A DNA stretch of 47,792 nt, taken from the IMG/VR virus record IMGVR_UViG_3300007346_000047, positions 1 through 47,792 of that record. One strand, given 5' to 3'. How positions within the stretch are numbered: the stretch's first letter is position 1; the number at the start of each line of letters is the position of its first letter. The DNA is from a virus. Made by a program: the position numbers and the translations under genes. Below are positions 23,330-28,678 of this stretch, piece after piece. The notes beneath the pieces were generated by a model that did not search any database, had not been told where the DNA came from, and saw only the letters and a program-made list of their open reading frames with translations.

Positions 23330-23927
23330 CGTCCTCCAGAACCCGCTTTCCCTGTTCGCTGCCGTCGTCGGTATCGCTCGTTCTTTCGGGAGTAATGTCG
23401 ATAGTGATTTCGCCATTAGACTGTTTTAGCTCCTCTAAGGCCTTCATGACCTCGTCCTTCGACATACTGTCGATGCTGCCATGCCGGATTTCGGATTTGG
23501 AAACATAAATATCTCCCTGCGCCTGCCCTCGTCGATACTCGGCCTGGACGGCCGCAGAGTATGCCCCGTTCTGCAAAGCCACGTCCCGGATTTTTTGCAG
23601 GTCGCGCAGATGGCGCTGGTACGTCACGCCATACTTCTCGTCCAGCTCTTGGCGATAGGCTTGGATCGCTGCGCAGACGTGTGGGCTATGATCCGGGTTT
23701 GTCAGCTCATATGCACGGGTGTGTGCAGAGCCTGCCGTATATCCTGCGTTGATGGCGGCCTCGCGCAGTGTGATCTGGCCATCCTTTGCGACCAGCTCTT
23801 TTACAAACAATTCCTGCCTTCGGGTCAGCGGAGTGTTTACCGACACGCCCGGACGCCCAACCTCGCCCTGCCCAATCTTTTGCTTGTTCTTACCGCGCCA
23901 CGTGATTTTGTCTGACCGTGCAGTCAT
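23277..23927 (-). CDS. terS: Terminase small subunit (216 aa)
   Basis: The N-terminal HTH pattern of Terminase_2 proteins is clear: LTRRQELFVKELVAKDGQIT, LREAAINAGYTAGSAHTRAY. It is followed by a helical oligomerisation region (YQRHLRDLQKIRDVALQNGA, YSAAVQAEYRRGQAQG) and a very acidic C-terminus. TerS recognises the packaging site and recruits the large subunit. Start chosen at the ATG at 23927 (MTARSDKITWRG) after AAGGGG. It is separated from terL by about 4.1 kb of accessory genes and repeats, which is unusual. Confidence 0.75.
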   Translation of the reverse strand: MTARSDKITWRGKNKQKIGQGEVGRPGVSVNTPLTRRQELFVKELVAKDGQITLREAAINAGYTAGSAHTRAYELTNPDHSPHVCAAIQAYRQELDEKYGVTYQRHLRDLQKIRDVALQNGAYSAAVQAEYRRGQAQGDIYVSKSEIRHGSIDSMSKDEVMKALEELKQSNGEITIDITPERTSDTDDGSEQGKRVLEDDESGDGDDEPELDGDPS

Positions 23928-23951
23928 TCGTATCCCCTTCTGTCGTATGCG

Positions 23952-23981
23952 ATTGTACCCATAAACAGCCTTTATATACAA
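23952..23981 (-). promoter_or_regulatory. Putative promoter of terS
   Basis: Minus strand: -35 TTGTAT (23976-23981), 18-bp spacer, -10 TACAAT (23952-23957) followed by CGCATACG. The -10 plus CGCATA resembles the sites at 22948 and 28214. Confidence 0.5.
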
Positions 23982-24334
23982 TCCATTTCTGAAATCATTT
24001 TTTTTTTAAAAACCATTTACCCCCCCATTGAGGCAATTCTGCAAGTTACATAAACCCCGGTTCCGGCACTTTTTCAAAAACGACTTTGTGTGTCTACTTA
24101 ACCCTATATATATAAAGGGTTTTTAGCCGAAAGTTACACGGTTACACCGGTTACGGCTATTTTGACCAAATATTTTATTTTTATTTCTGGAGAATAAATC
24201 ACTATATAGGCCGAAAAAAGAAACCCCGGACCGTGGTCCGCGACCCGTCCCCAGAAGCTGGCGCTAGCTAATCTGGACCCGTGAGCCGCGATCCCCGATC
24301 CGGGGCTGTTGTTAATGCGCAGTTTTGCGCTCAG
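23982..24334. other. AT-rich non-coding block, candidate origin or regulatory region
   Basis: No gene is supported in these 353 bp. They hold a T-run (23999-24008), a C-run, an inverted repeat AACCCT/AGGGTT around alternating TA (about 24099-24121), repeated GTTAC elements (24133-24155), the palindrome GGACC-GT-GGTCC (about 24228-24240) and a CCCCG/CGGGG hairpin (about 24293-24306). AT-rich DNA with small inverted repeats, amid GC-rich genes, fits an origin or promoter region, but nothing here proves it. Confidence 0.45.
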
Positions 24335-25069
24335 TCAGAGCTGCGCCTGCAACAAATCTGCTCCAGTACCCGTAACGGCCTCCCGCTTCAATACTTCGGG
24401 GTGGCTATCAACACTATCCAGCATCCACAAATAAGCGGCGGCATGGTCGTTGTCGCCGTGCGTTTCCTCTATGGCAGCGCGGAACTCGGCGACGGTCTTG
24501 TCTTGGAAACAGCCGGTCCAAAAACGTAATCCGACGCCACACTTATGAACGATGGTGGTGTGCCGTCCCTCAGAACCAATGGGGCCGATGGACATAAACC
24601 AGTCGCCCTTTTCGATATTCGCGCGCGGGCCGATATTCGCGCCGGGGCCGATATCCGCGCCGAGGCCGATATCCGCGCCGAGGCCGATATTTGCGTTTTC
24701 GCCGATATACGCGCCGGGGCCGATCTTCGCGTCTTCGCCGATATACGCGTAAGGGCCGATATCCGCGTCGGAGCCGATCTTCGCGCCGGGGCCGATATTC
24801 GCGCGCGGGCCGATCTTCGCGCCGGGGCCGATCTTCGCCTCGGAGCCGATATTTGCGCGCGGGCCGACCTTCGCGTCAGAGCCGATCTTCGCGCGGGGGC
24901 TGATATACGCGTCGGGGCCAATCTCTATTGATGCGCTTAGTGTTAATCCCTCCGCAATCCGTGCCGTCACCGCGACAATAGCGCCTTCGGAACCATCCGG
25001 GTTGATATGCCTGCGGGCCTCGGCTTCAAGCCAACCGAAGAACTTGTGTGTGAAGATTTCGTTGCTCAT
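24335..25069 (-). CDS. Left-handed beta-helix (hexapeptide repeat) protein (244 aa)
   Basis: Residues 50-155 contain about 17 consecutive hexapeptides of the type I-G-x-x-A-x (IGPGAK, IGPRAN, IGSDAD and so on), the hallmark of LpxA-type left-handed beta-helices. The N-terminus (FFGWLEAEARRHINPDGSEG) and the C-terminal domain (FMSIGPIGSEGRHTTIVHKC, AEFRAAIEETHGDNDHAAAY) match domains known from other phage proteins of this kind. No acetyltransferase catalytic loop is obvious, so an adhesive, scaffold or DNA-mimic role is possible. Preceded by a coupled 20-aa leader. Confidence 0.75.
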   Translation of the reverse strand: MSNEIFTHKFFGWLEAEARRHINPDGSEGAIVAVTARIAEGLTLSASIEIGPDAYISPRAKIGSDAKVGPRANIGSEAKIGPGAKIGPRANIGPGAKIGSDADIGPYAYIGEDAKIGPGAYIGENANIGLGADIGLGADIGPGANIGPRANIEKGDWFMSIGPIGSEGRHTTIVHKCGVGLRFWTGCFQDKTVAEFRAAIEETHGDNDHAAAYLWMLDSVDSHPEVLKREAVTGTGADLLQAQL

Positions 25070-25128
25070 GCCCCGGCCTCCATTACGGCTTCGCCGGTTT
25101 CGGCGTTGACAATGATCCAGCTATTCAT
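25066..25128 (-). CDS. 20-aa leader peptide coupled to the beta-helix gene
   Basis: A perfect AGGAGG stands 7 nt before the ATG at 25128. The peptide MNSWIIVNAETGEAVMEAGA ends with TGA overlapping the start of the beta-helix gene (ATGA). The strong ribosome site and overlap suggest that this reading frame mainly delivers ribosomes to the next gene. Confidence 0.5.
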   Translation of the reverse strand: MNSWIIVNAETGEAVMEAGA

Positions 25129-25192
25129 GCTGCGCCCTCCTTTCGTGAGCGACAAGGGACTTCTTTGCGGAAAACGCAAACAAGTCACGTTT

Positions 25193-25285
25193 GTCACCGT
25201 CGGAAAGTCTCCCACCGGTTTGTCACCGTCGGAAAGTCTCCCACCGGCATGTCACCGTCGGAAAGTCTCCCACCGGCATGTCACC
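25193..25285. repeat. 29-bp direct repeats, three copies plus a partial one
   Basis: GTCACCGTCGGAAAGTCTCC begins each unit at 25193, 25222 and 25251, and a truncated copy (GTCACC) starts at 25280. Units differ only at the junction (GGTTT or GGCAT). The array begins at the stop codon of the DnaA-like gene. Tandem units without spacers exclude CRISPR; iterons or an operator are plausible. Confidence 0.9.
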
Positions 25286-25832
25286 CGTAATATTGGTCTC
25301 TTTTCCGGGCGATCTCTTTAGCTTTTTTACTGTCCCCCTCCCAAGGCTTACGTGTAAGCTCCTCCACGTTTGGACGTAAGCTTTTTGGTTTTTTCGCACC
25401 GACCAGTTGTCTGGGTTTTACCAAGAGATCAATCCCGTCTTTTGCGCTGTCTGCCATTTCTTTGACGCCATCCGCAAATTTGAGTTCACGTTGCGACAAA
25501 AGTTCTTTTGACCGGTTGTATGTCGAGTGGGCGTCGGTCTTTAATTTTTCGTCTCGTTTCATTTTCTTCCAGGCAAATCGGGCGGTGGTGTGATCGTAGA
25601 GACCGGCGAAGACGCAACAGGTCTCGAACGTACAACCGGACAACCGCGTTGCGCACATCAAAACCTGCCGAGCGTGCACCAATCTTTTTTGTTTAGACCT
25701 GCACATAAAATCGTCTGATCCGGTCACTTCCTCGGTGGCTTGGATCAAGCTTTTGTGCAGCGGTGTTCCGGTCGGAATGGATCGCATCCTGATCAAGCGT
25801 TCGTCATTTTTTTTGTCATTTTTGAGCGTCAT
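25281..25832 (-). CDS. DnaA domain IV-like DNA-binding protein (183 aa)
   Basis: Residues 27-95 follow the DnaA C-terminal pattern: RSKQKRLVHARQVLMCATRL, SGCTFETCCVFAGLYDHTTA, RFAWKKMKRD. This includes the DHTT signature loop that contacts the DnaA box. No AAA+ domain is present, so it cannot load helicase as DnaA does. The C-terminal 80 residues are Lys/Glu-rich. It overlaps thyX by 4 bp and ends on a 29-bp repeat array, so it may bind that array as a repressor or origin-binding factor (inferred). Confidence 0.65.
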   Translation of the reverse strand: MTLKNDKKNDERLIRMRSIPTGTPLHKSLIQATEEVTGSDDFMCRSKQKRLVHARQVLMCATRLSGCTFETCCVFAGLYDHTTARFAWKKMKRDEKLKTDAHSTYNRSKELLSQRELKFADGVKEMADSAKDGIDLLVKPRQLVGAKKPKSLRPNVEELTRKPWEGDSKKAKEIARKRDQYYG

Positions 25833-26479
25833 TGCACGAAATCCATAATCAAGGGAAAGACCGGAGTCAGGGCCTTGGCCGCGGCCCGCGCAACCTCCCG
25901 GTGTTCCTTCTGCGTCTCAGGCCCGGACCGCAGCTCACAGTAGTGTATCCACGAACGGATGGACCCGGTCATGTATAATCGTGTTTGGGTTAAGCCCTCG
26001 GGCAGCACGGCCCGTGCGACCTCTTTTGCCAGCCCGCGCTTGAGCGCTTCATCGTATACATCAAAAGTAGAAGCGATGAGGCTGTCTTGCACGTCACGCC
26101 ACCAATGGATAAGGCCTTCGTCGTCGGTCTCCAGACTATTTTGTCTGTTTTTAAGGTCTTGGAGCCGCGCTTCCTGCCGGTCGGTGTTTGTCTCGGTGGC
26201 CGAGTACCTTTGGCTAAACTCTTGGTATTTAAAGCTTCCGTGCCGAAGAATTTGTCTGGAAACTGCTCGGCTTGTTTCGATACAAAGGCAGGCGTGAGCC
26301 ATCTCGAAGGGGCTCCAGTGCTTGTTGCGGATCAGGTAGTTTATCAATCCGGGGTTGTTGAGGCCGCTGATTTGAGAGGTCGGATTACTGACACGCGCAA
26401 AATAAGCTATGTCATCGAGCAGGGTGTTACCGGCGCGATGATTTTGGCGTTGGCTGTAGCTTTCAAGTGTGACTTTCAT
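25829..26479 (-). CDS. thyX: Flavin-dependent thymidylate synthase (216 aa)
   Basis: ThyX makes dTMP from dUMP with FADH2 and methylene-tetrahydrofolate. VSRQILRHGSFKYQEFSQRY holds the signature RHxX7S (R79, H80, S89), with Gly in place of the usual third Arg. KHWSPFEMAHACLCIE and PEGLTQTRLYMTGSIRSWIH are also typical. Length is close to family average. It overlaps the HTH gene upstream by 17 bp and the DnaA-like gene downstream by 4 bp. Supplies thymidylate for phage DNA synthesis. Confidence 0.9.
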   Translation of the reverse strand: MKVTLESYSQRQNHRAGNTLLDDIAYFARVSNPTSQISGLNNPGLINYLIRNKHWSPFEMAHACLCIETSRAVSRQILRHGSFKYQEFSQRYSATETNTDRQEARLQDLKNRQNSLETDDEGLIHWWRDVQDSLIASTFDVYDEALKRGLAKEVARAVLPEGLTQTRLYMTGSIRSWIHYCELRSGPETQKEHREVARAAAKALTPVFPLIMDFVQ

Positions 26480-26750
26480 TGTTTTCCTCCAAGTTTTGTT
26501 GGCGCAGGGTTCGTATCAACAGGATTTGAGCGATGCTTTTGGCGGTTAGCGGTTGTTGGTAAGACGCCCCTTTTTTTTCCAATTCCGACAGCATGTCGTC
26601 CGGAAGCCGCAGGTTCAGTGCTTTGCCCCCGCTTTTCGTTCGATGCAGGAGGGTGCGGACTACCGCTGGGGTGGTTTGCAGCATCGTGGCGATGTCTTCG
26701 GCCGCGAACCCTTCCTGAGCCATATCTCCCGCTTTTTTTGTAGCGCTCAT
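26463..26750 (-). CDS. Small HTH / RHH-like regulator (95 aa)
   Basis: The N-terminal half (EGFAAEDIATMLQTTPAVVR) looks like a helix-turn-helix of the sigma/HTH-23 type. The second half (ALNLRLPDDMLSELEKKGAS, then a helix) looks like a ribbon-helix-helix strand and helices. A DNA-binding regulator is likely but not assigned. Start overlaps the SleB-like gene stop (ATGA). Operon partners are thyX and SleB-like hydrolase. Confidence 0.6.
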   Translation of the reverse strand: MSATKKAGDMAQEGFAAEDIATMLQTTPAVVRTLLHRTKSGGKALNLRLPDDMLSELEKKGASYQQPLTAKSIAQILLIRTLRQQNLEENNESHT

Positions 26751-27133
26751 TGTTTTCTGTCCTCCAAATAAAAGATGTGACGGCCTATTTTACCAAGGCG
26801 TGTCATGTTTGCGGAGCGCGACCATGTCGGTGAGACATAGTCCGCGTGATAGTGGGTCGCGCCCATATTTTCCCACGGATTTTCCCACGCTTCGCGGACG
26901 GCGCGTTGCGCTTCCGCCCAGGCCTTTGCATCTTTGGGGTTTTCGTCTTTGCCGTCCCAGTAGAACGAAAAAGCGTTTTTTTGCTTAATTACGGCGCAGG
27001 CATTGTCTGGGAATGCGGGGTGGTCCACACGATTTTCCGCTACATGCACTATGGCGCGCTGCCCGGCTGGTTCCTCGCCACGGGCTTCATAGTAGACGGC
27101 CAAAGCCAAGCACAGGAAGGCTGTTTCAATCAT
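26747..27133 (-). CDS. SleB-like cell-wall hydrolase (128 aa)
   Basis: The frame is open to 27289, but the ATG at 27133 (MIETAFLCLALAVYYEARGE) begins the recognisable domain. Hydrolase_2 features are the ALAVYYEARGEEPAGQRAIV block with the catalytic-type Glu16, the NRV turn, GATHYHADYVSPTWS, and the closing GRHIFYLE. Family members cleave glycan strands. The hydrophobic start is part of the domain, not a clear signal peptide. Being in the early operon, far from holin and endolysin, suggests a role in entry or superinfection rather than final lysis, or a second lysin. Confidence 0.75.
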   Translation of the reverse strand: MIETAFLCLALAVYYEARGEEPAGQRAIVHVAENRVDHPAFPDNACAVIKQKNAFSFYWDGKDENPKDAKAWAEAQRAVREAWENPWENMGATHYHADYVSPTWSRSANMTRLGKIGRHIFYLEDRKQ

Positions 27134-27305
27134 CTTCTTCTCCCTCAATCGAGCCGCTACCGCCGCACTCCAAGCACTCAATTTCACGGTCACGAATATA
27201 ACCGCCGTGGGTCCACGAAACGACGTGGTCCTCGACGGTAACCGTGCCGGTGCCGTTGCAAACGGGGCATTCAACGTAGTCCCCGGCATGAAACTTTCTC
27301 TTCAT
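27126..27305 (-). CDS. DnaJ-type zinc-finger mini-protein (59 aa)
   Basis: MKRKFHAGDYVECPVCNGTG and later IECLECGGSGSIEGEEDD give two CxxCxGxG motifs, the repeat unit of the DnaJ central zinc finger. They lie about 30 residues apart and could bind one zinc ion together. Start overlaps the upstream stop (TAATG) and the stop overlaps the SleB-like start by 8 bp. No J-domain, so not a true DnaJ. Small phage zinc-finger proteins of this kind are common, with unknown partners. Confidence 0.7.
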   Translation of the reverse strand: MKRKFHAGDYVECPVCNGTGTVTVEDHVVSWTHGGYIRDREIECLECGGSGSIEGEEDD

Positions 27306-27496
27306 TACACCGGCTCCTCCGCCAAAGTGATTTCCAAGTCTTCGCCTTTGTCGGCTCTGGCCCAGGGGGCCTCAAAGCACACGATTTCGTGCCTTCCCCT
27401 GCGGGTTTTAATTTTAATTTTCCTCCAATAAACCTTGTCCCTTTCTTGAATTGGACCGACCGTGATGTCGGTGACATCGTGCACACTGATATCCAT
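27305..27496 (-). CDS. Small beta-rich hypothetical protein (63 aa)
   Basis: The frame extends upstream to 27610, but that part lies in another gene; the ATG at 27496 (MDISVHDVTDITVGPIQERD) overlaps the regulator's stop (TAATG). The product has alternating strands (VYWRKIKIKTRRGRHEIVCF) and an acidic end. No family recognised. Its place in a chain of overlapping genes supports expression. Confidence 0.55.
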   Translation of the reverse strand: MDISVHDVTDITVGPIQERDKVYWRKIKIKTRRGRHEIVCFEAPWARADKGEDLEITLAEEPV

Positions 27497-27945
27497 TAGT
27501 TCGCTCCCAGCCAGCGTATCAGGGTCGGGAAGGCCAGTCCCAGGATCGCACCTAGCGCTCCTGCGCCCACGAGCGCTGTTGGCAACCCAATGGCTAGCTC
27601 CCTTTTCCAATTGTATGGCTCGGGGGCCGCGGTCTTTGGCACGGGCACCACCGTTTCGTTACGCGGTTTGCGGTTTTGAGGGCGTGGCGCGCTCCGACCA
27701 GTGCGCCCTGGGTTTGTTTGGCGCTCCATCCAAGCGTTTATTTCCTCCGCATCCCAACGGAGCTGCAAACGTTTAGCGCCGCCCTGGGCCACGGCCCAGA
27801 CTTTTTGAGGGCGGGGAAAACCTGCCCCACGAGATTTGCGATAAATTGTGCTTTCGCCAAAACCCGTCTGGTCAGCGACCTGAGTGATCGAAAGCATTTC
27901 CGCGTCATCCCGCGGCACTGGGTTGTGATAGCTGTTCGAAACCAT
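27496..27945 (-). CDS. AlpA-like HTH regulator with C-terminal membrane segment (149 aa)
   Basis: Residues 17-78 (MLSITQVADQTGFGESTIYR, FPRPQKVW, RWDAEEINAWMERQ) fit the AlpA/excisionase-type winged HTH. A Pro/Arg-rich linker follows, then one hydrophobic span near the end (LPTALVGAGALGAILGLAFP). A membrane-anchored regulator is unusual for AlpA proteins, which are normally 60-70 aa and soluble. First gene of the overlapping early operon, preceded by a promoter overlapping a palindrome that it might itself bind (inferred). Confidence 0.7.
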   Translation of the reverse strand: MVSNSYHNPVPRDDAEMLSITQVADQTGFGESTIYRKSRGAGFPRPQKVWAVAQGGAKRLQLRWDAEEINAWMERQTNPGRTGRSAPRPQNRKPRNETVVPVPKTAAPEPYNWKRELAIGLPTALVGAGALGAILGLAFPTLIRWLGAN

Positions 27946-27977
27946 TTTATACTCCTGTTGTGTTATGTAGAAGCAAC

Positions 27978-28006
27978 ACTATGCGGGTTATCGCATAGGT
28001 CGTCAA
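27978..28006 (-). promoter_or_regulatory. Sigma70-like promoter with perfect palindromic operator
   Basis: Minus strand: -35 TTGACG (28001-28006), 17-bp spacer, -10 CATAGT (27978-27983), 33 bp before the AlpA-like start. The perfect inverted repeat CTATGCG-GGTTAT-CGCATAG (27979-27998) fills the spacer and overlaps the -10, as expected for a repressor site. Confidence 0.7.
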
Positions 28007-28014
28007 CTGTTTTT

Positions 28015-28185
28015 TTATCCGACCAATATTCGGGTCCAGGCGTCGCGCATTTTTTGGATGTCTGCGTCGCGCTCTTCTTGAGTGCCCATCCCCCCAAGTT
28101 GTAAGAGAGCGATTTGGCTCTCGACCGCCTCTTCCACAACGAATTTAGCGTCGGACCAGGAGATTTTTTTTGTAATCGAAGTCAT
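28015..28185 (-). CDS. Small hypothetical protein (56 aa)
   Basis: MTSITKKISWSDAKFVVEEA and QLGGMGTQEERDADIQKMRD form a mostly helical protein. A ribosome site (GGGAAAG) and the strongest promoter in the window precede it. No family recognised. As the first gene after that promoter it may be a very early host-takeover or regulatory protein; that is inference. Confidence 0.55.
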   Translation of the reverse strand: MTSITKKISWSDAKFVVEEAVESQIALLQLGGMGTQEERDADIQKMRDAWTRILVG

Positions 28186-28213
28186 TTCGCTTTCCCTTTT
28201 TTGTGAGATAGCG

Positions 28214-28242
28214 ATTATATACGATTATATAAGAGTTATCAA
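28214..28242 (-). promoter_or_regulatory. Strong sigma70-like promoter
   Basis: Minus strand: -35 TTGATA (28237-28242), 17-bp spacer, perfect -10 TATAAT (28214-28219), 29 bp before the 56-aa gene. A similar CGTTGATAA element about 21 bp upstream duplicates the -35 region. TATAATCGC is shared with other sites here. Confidence 0.75.
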
Positions 28243-28281
28243 CGACTATATACGAATTATCAACGAGAACCATAACAATGT

Positions 28282-28323
28282 AAAAAAGCAGACGCCCCCG
28301 GACAGGGAGGAACCGGGGGCGTC
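28282..28323 (-). terminator. Rho-independent terminator
   Basis: A perfect 11-bp GC-rich stem (28291-28301 with 28313-28323), 11-base loop, then a T-run (28282-28287) on the minus strand. It ends transcripts from the right before the early promoter at 28214. Confidence 0.9.
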
Positions 28324-28371
28324 GCGGTCATCAACGGGAGAGGCACTGCACCGTCTGACCTTACGAGCAGT
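28282..28371 (-). ncRNA. Candidate ~90-nt small RNA
   Basis: The promoter at 28378-28406 would start transcription near 28371, and the terminator at 28282-28323 would end it, with no credible gene between (a short ATG frame lacks a ribosome site and runs through the terminator). This gives a transcript of about 90 nt whose 3' half is the terminator hairpin. It could be a regulatory RNA, an attenuated leader of the 56-aa gene, or just a buffer promoter. Expression is not shown. Confidence 0.4.
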
Positions 28372-28377
28372 AGGGTG

Positions 28378-28406
28378 AAAATAAAGCGCGTTTATGCGTA
28401 TGTCAA
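28378..28406 (-). promoter_or_regulatory. Sigma70-like promoter with consensus -35
   Basis: Minus strand: -35 TTGACA (28401-28406), 17-bp spacer, -10 TATTTT (28378-28383). Half-sites TATGCG (28393-28398) and CGCATA (28415-28420) of the shared operator flank the -35. Confidence 0.6.
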
Positions 28407-28427
28407 TGGTCTATCGCATACCTGCCA

Positions 28428-28598
28428 CTAATGTTTTATCTTCACGTCCATTTTTTGACTAGGTGTAACGTTTTTATACACCTCAAACATATATCGGAGT
28501 TGACCACTGATGGTGCGTCCCTCTTCGCGAGAGATTTTTTTCAATTCGTCATACACGTCACGGGGTGTCAAAACACTTTTCCAACGCTCGGTATCCAT
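28428..28598 (-). CDS. Ribbon-helix-helix-like regulator (56 aa)
   Basis: MDTERWKSVLTPRDVYDELK, then KISREEGRTISGQLRYMFEV, fits the CopG/Arc-type ribbon-helix-helix: a short strand, helix, turn with GRTIS, and second helix. A GGAGA ribosome site precedes the ATG. Such proteins dimerise and bind palindromic operators, so it is a candidate for the CTATGCG-N6-CGCATAG sites nearby, as is the AlpA-like protein. Follows the polymerase gene by 80 bp. Confidence 0.6.
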   Translation of the reverse strand: MDTERWKSVLTPRDVYDELKKISREEGRTISGQLRYMFEVYKNVTPSQKMDVKIKH

Positions 28599-28627
28599 AA
28601 TTCATCTCCATAAAAAGATTTTGTAAG

Positions 28628-28656
28628 AACATATGAGAATTTATCCGAATAAGCAA
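28628..28656 (-). promoter_or_regulatory. Weak promoter of the RHH gene
   Basis: Minus strand: -35 TTGCTT (28651-28656), 17-bp spacer, -10 TATGTT (28628-28633). Upstream, an 11-bp direct repeat (TTATTCTGCGG, twice in 28668-28689) includes the polymerase stop codon. Confidence 0.35.
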
Positions 28657-28678
28657 GGGCAATCCCGTTATTCTGCGG

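Noticed and set aside
24545-24931. Plus-strand protein with ADIRAGADIR-type repeats opposite the beta-helix gene
   Set aside because: It is the mirror of the hexapeptide codons on the minus strand, with no ribosome site and no match to the operon direction.
25193-25285. CRISPR array
   Set aside because: The 29-bp units are directly joined with no spacers and there are no cas genes.
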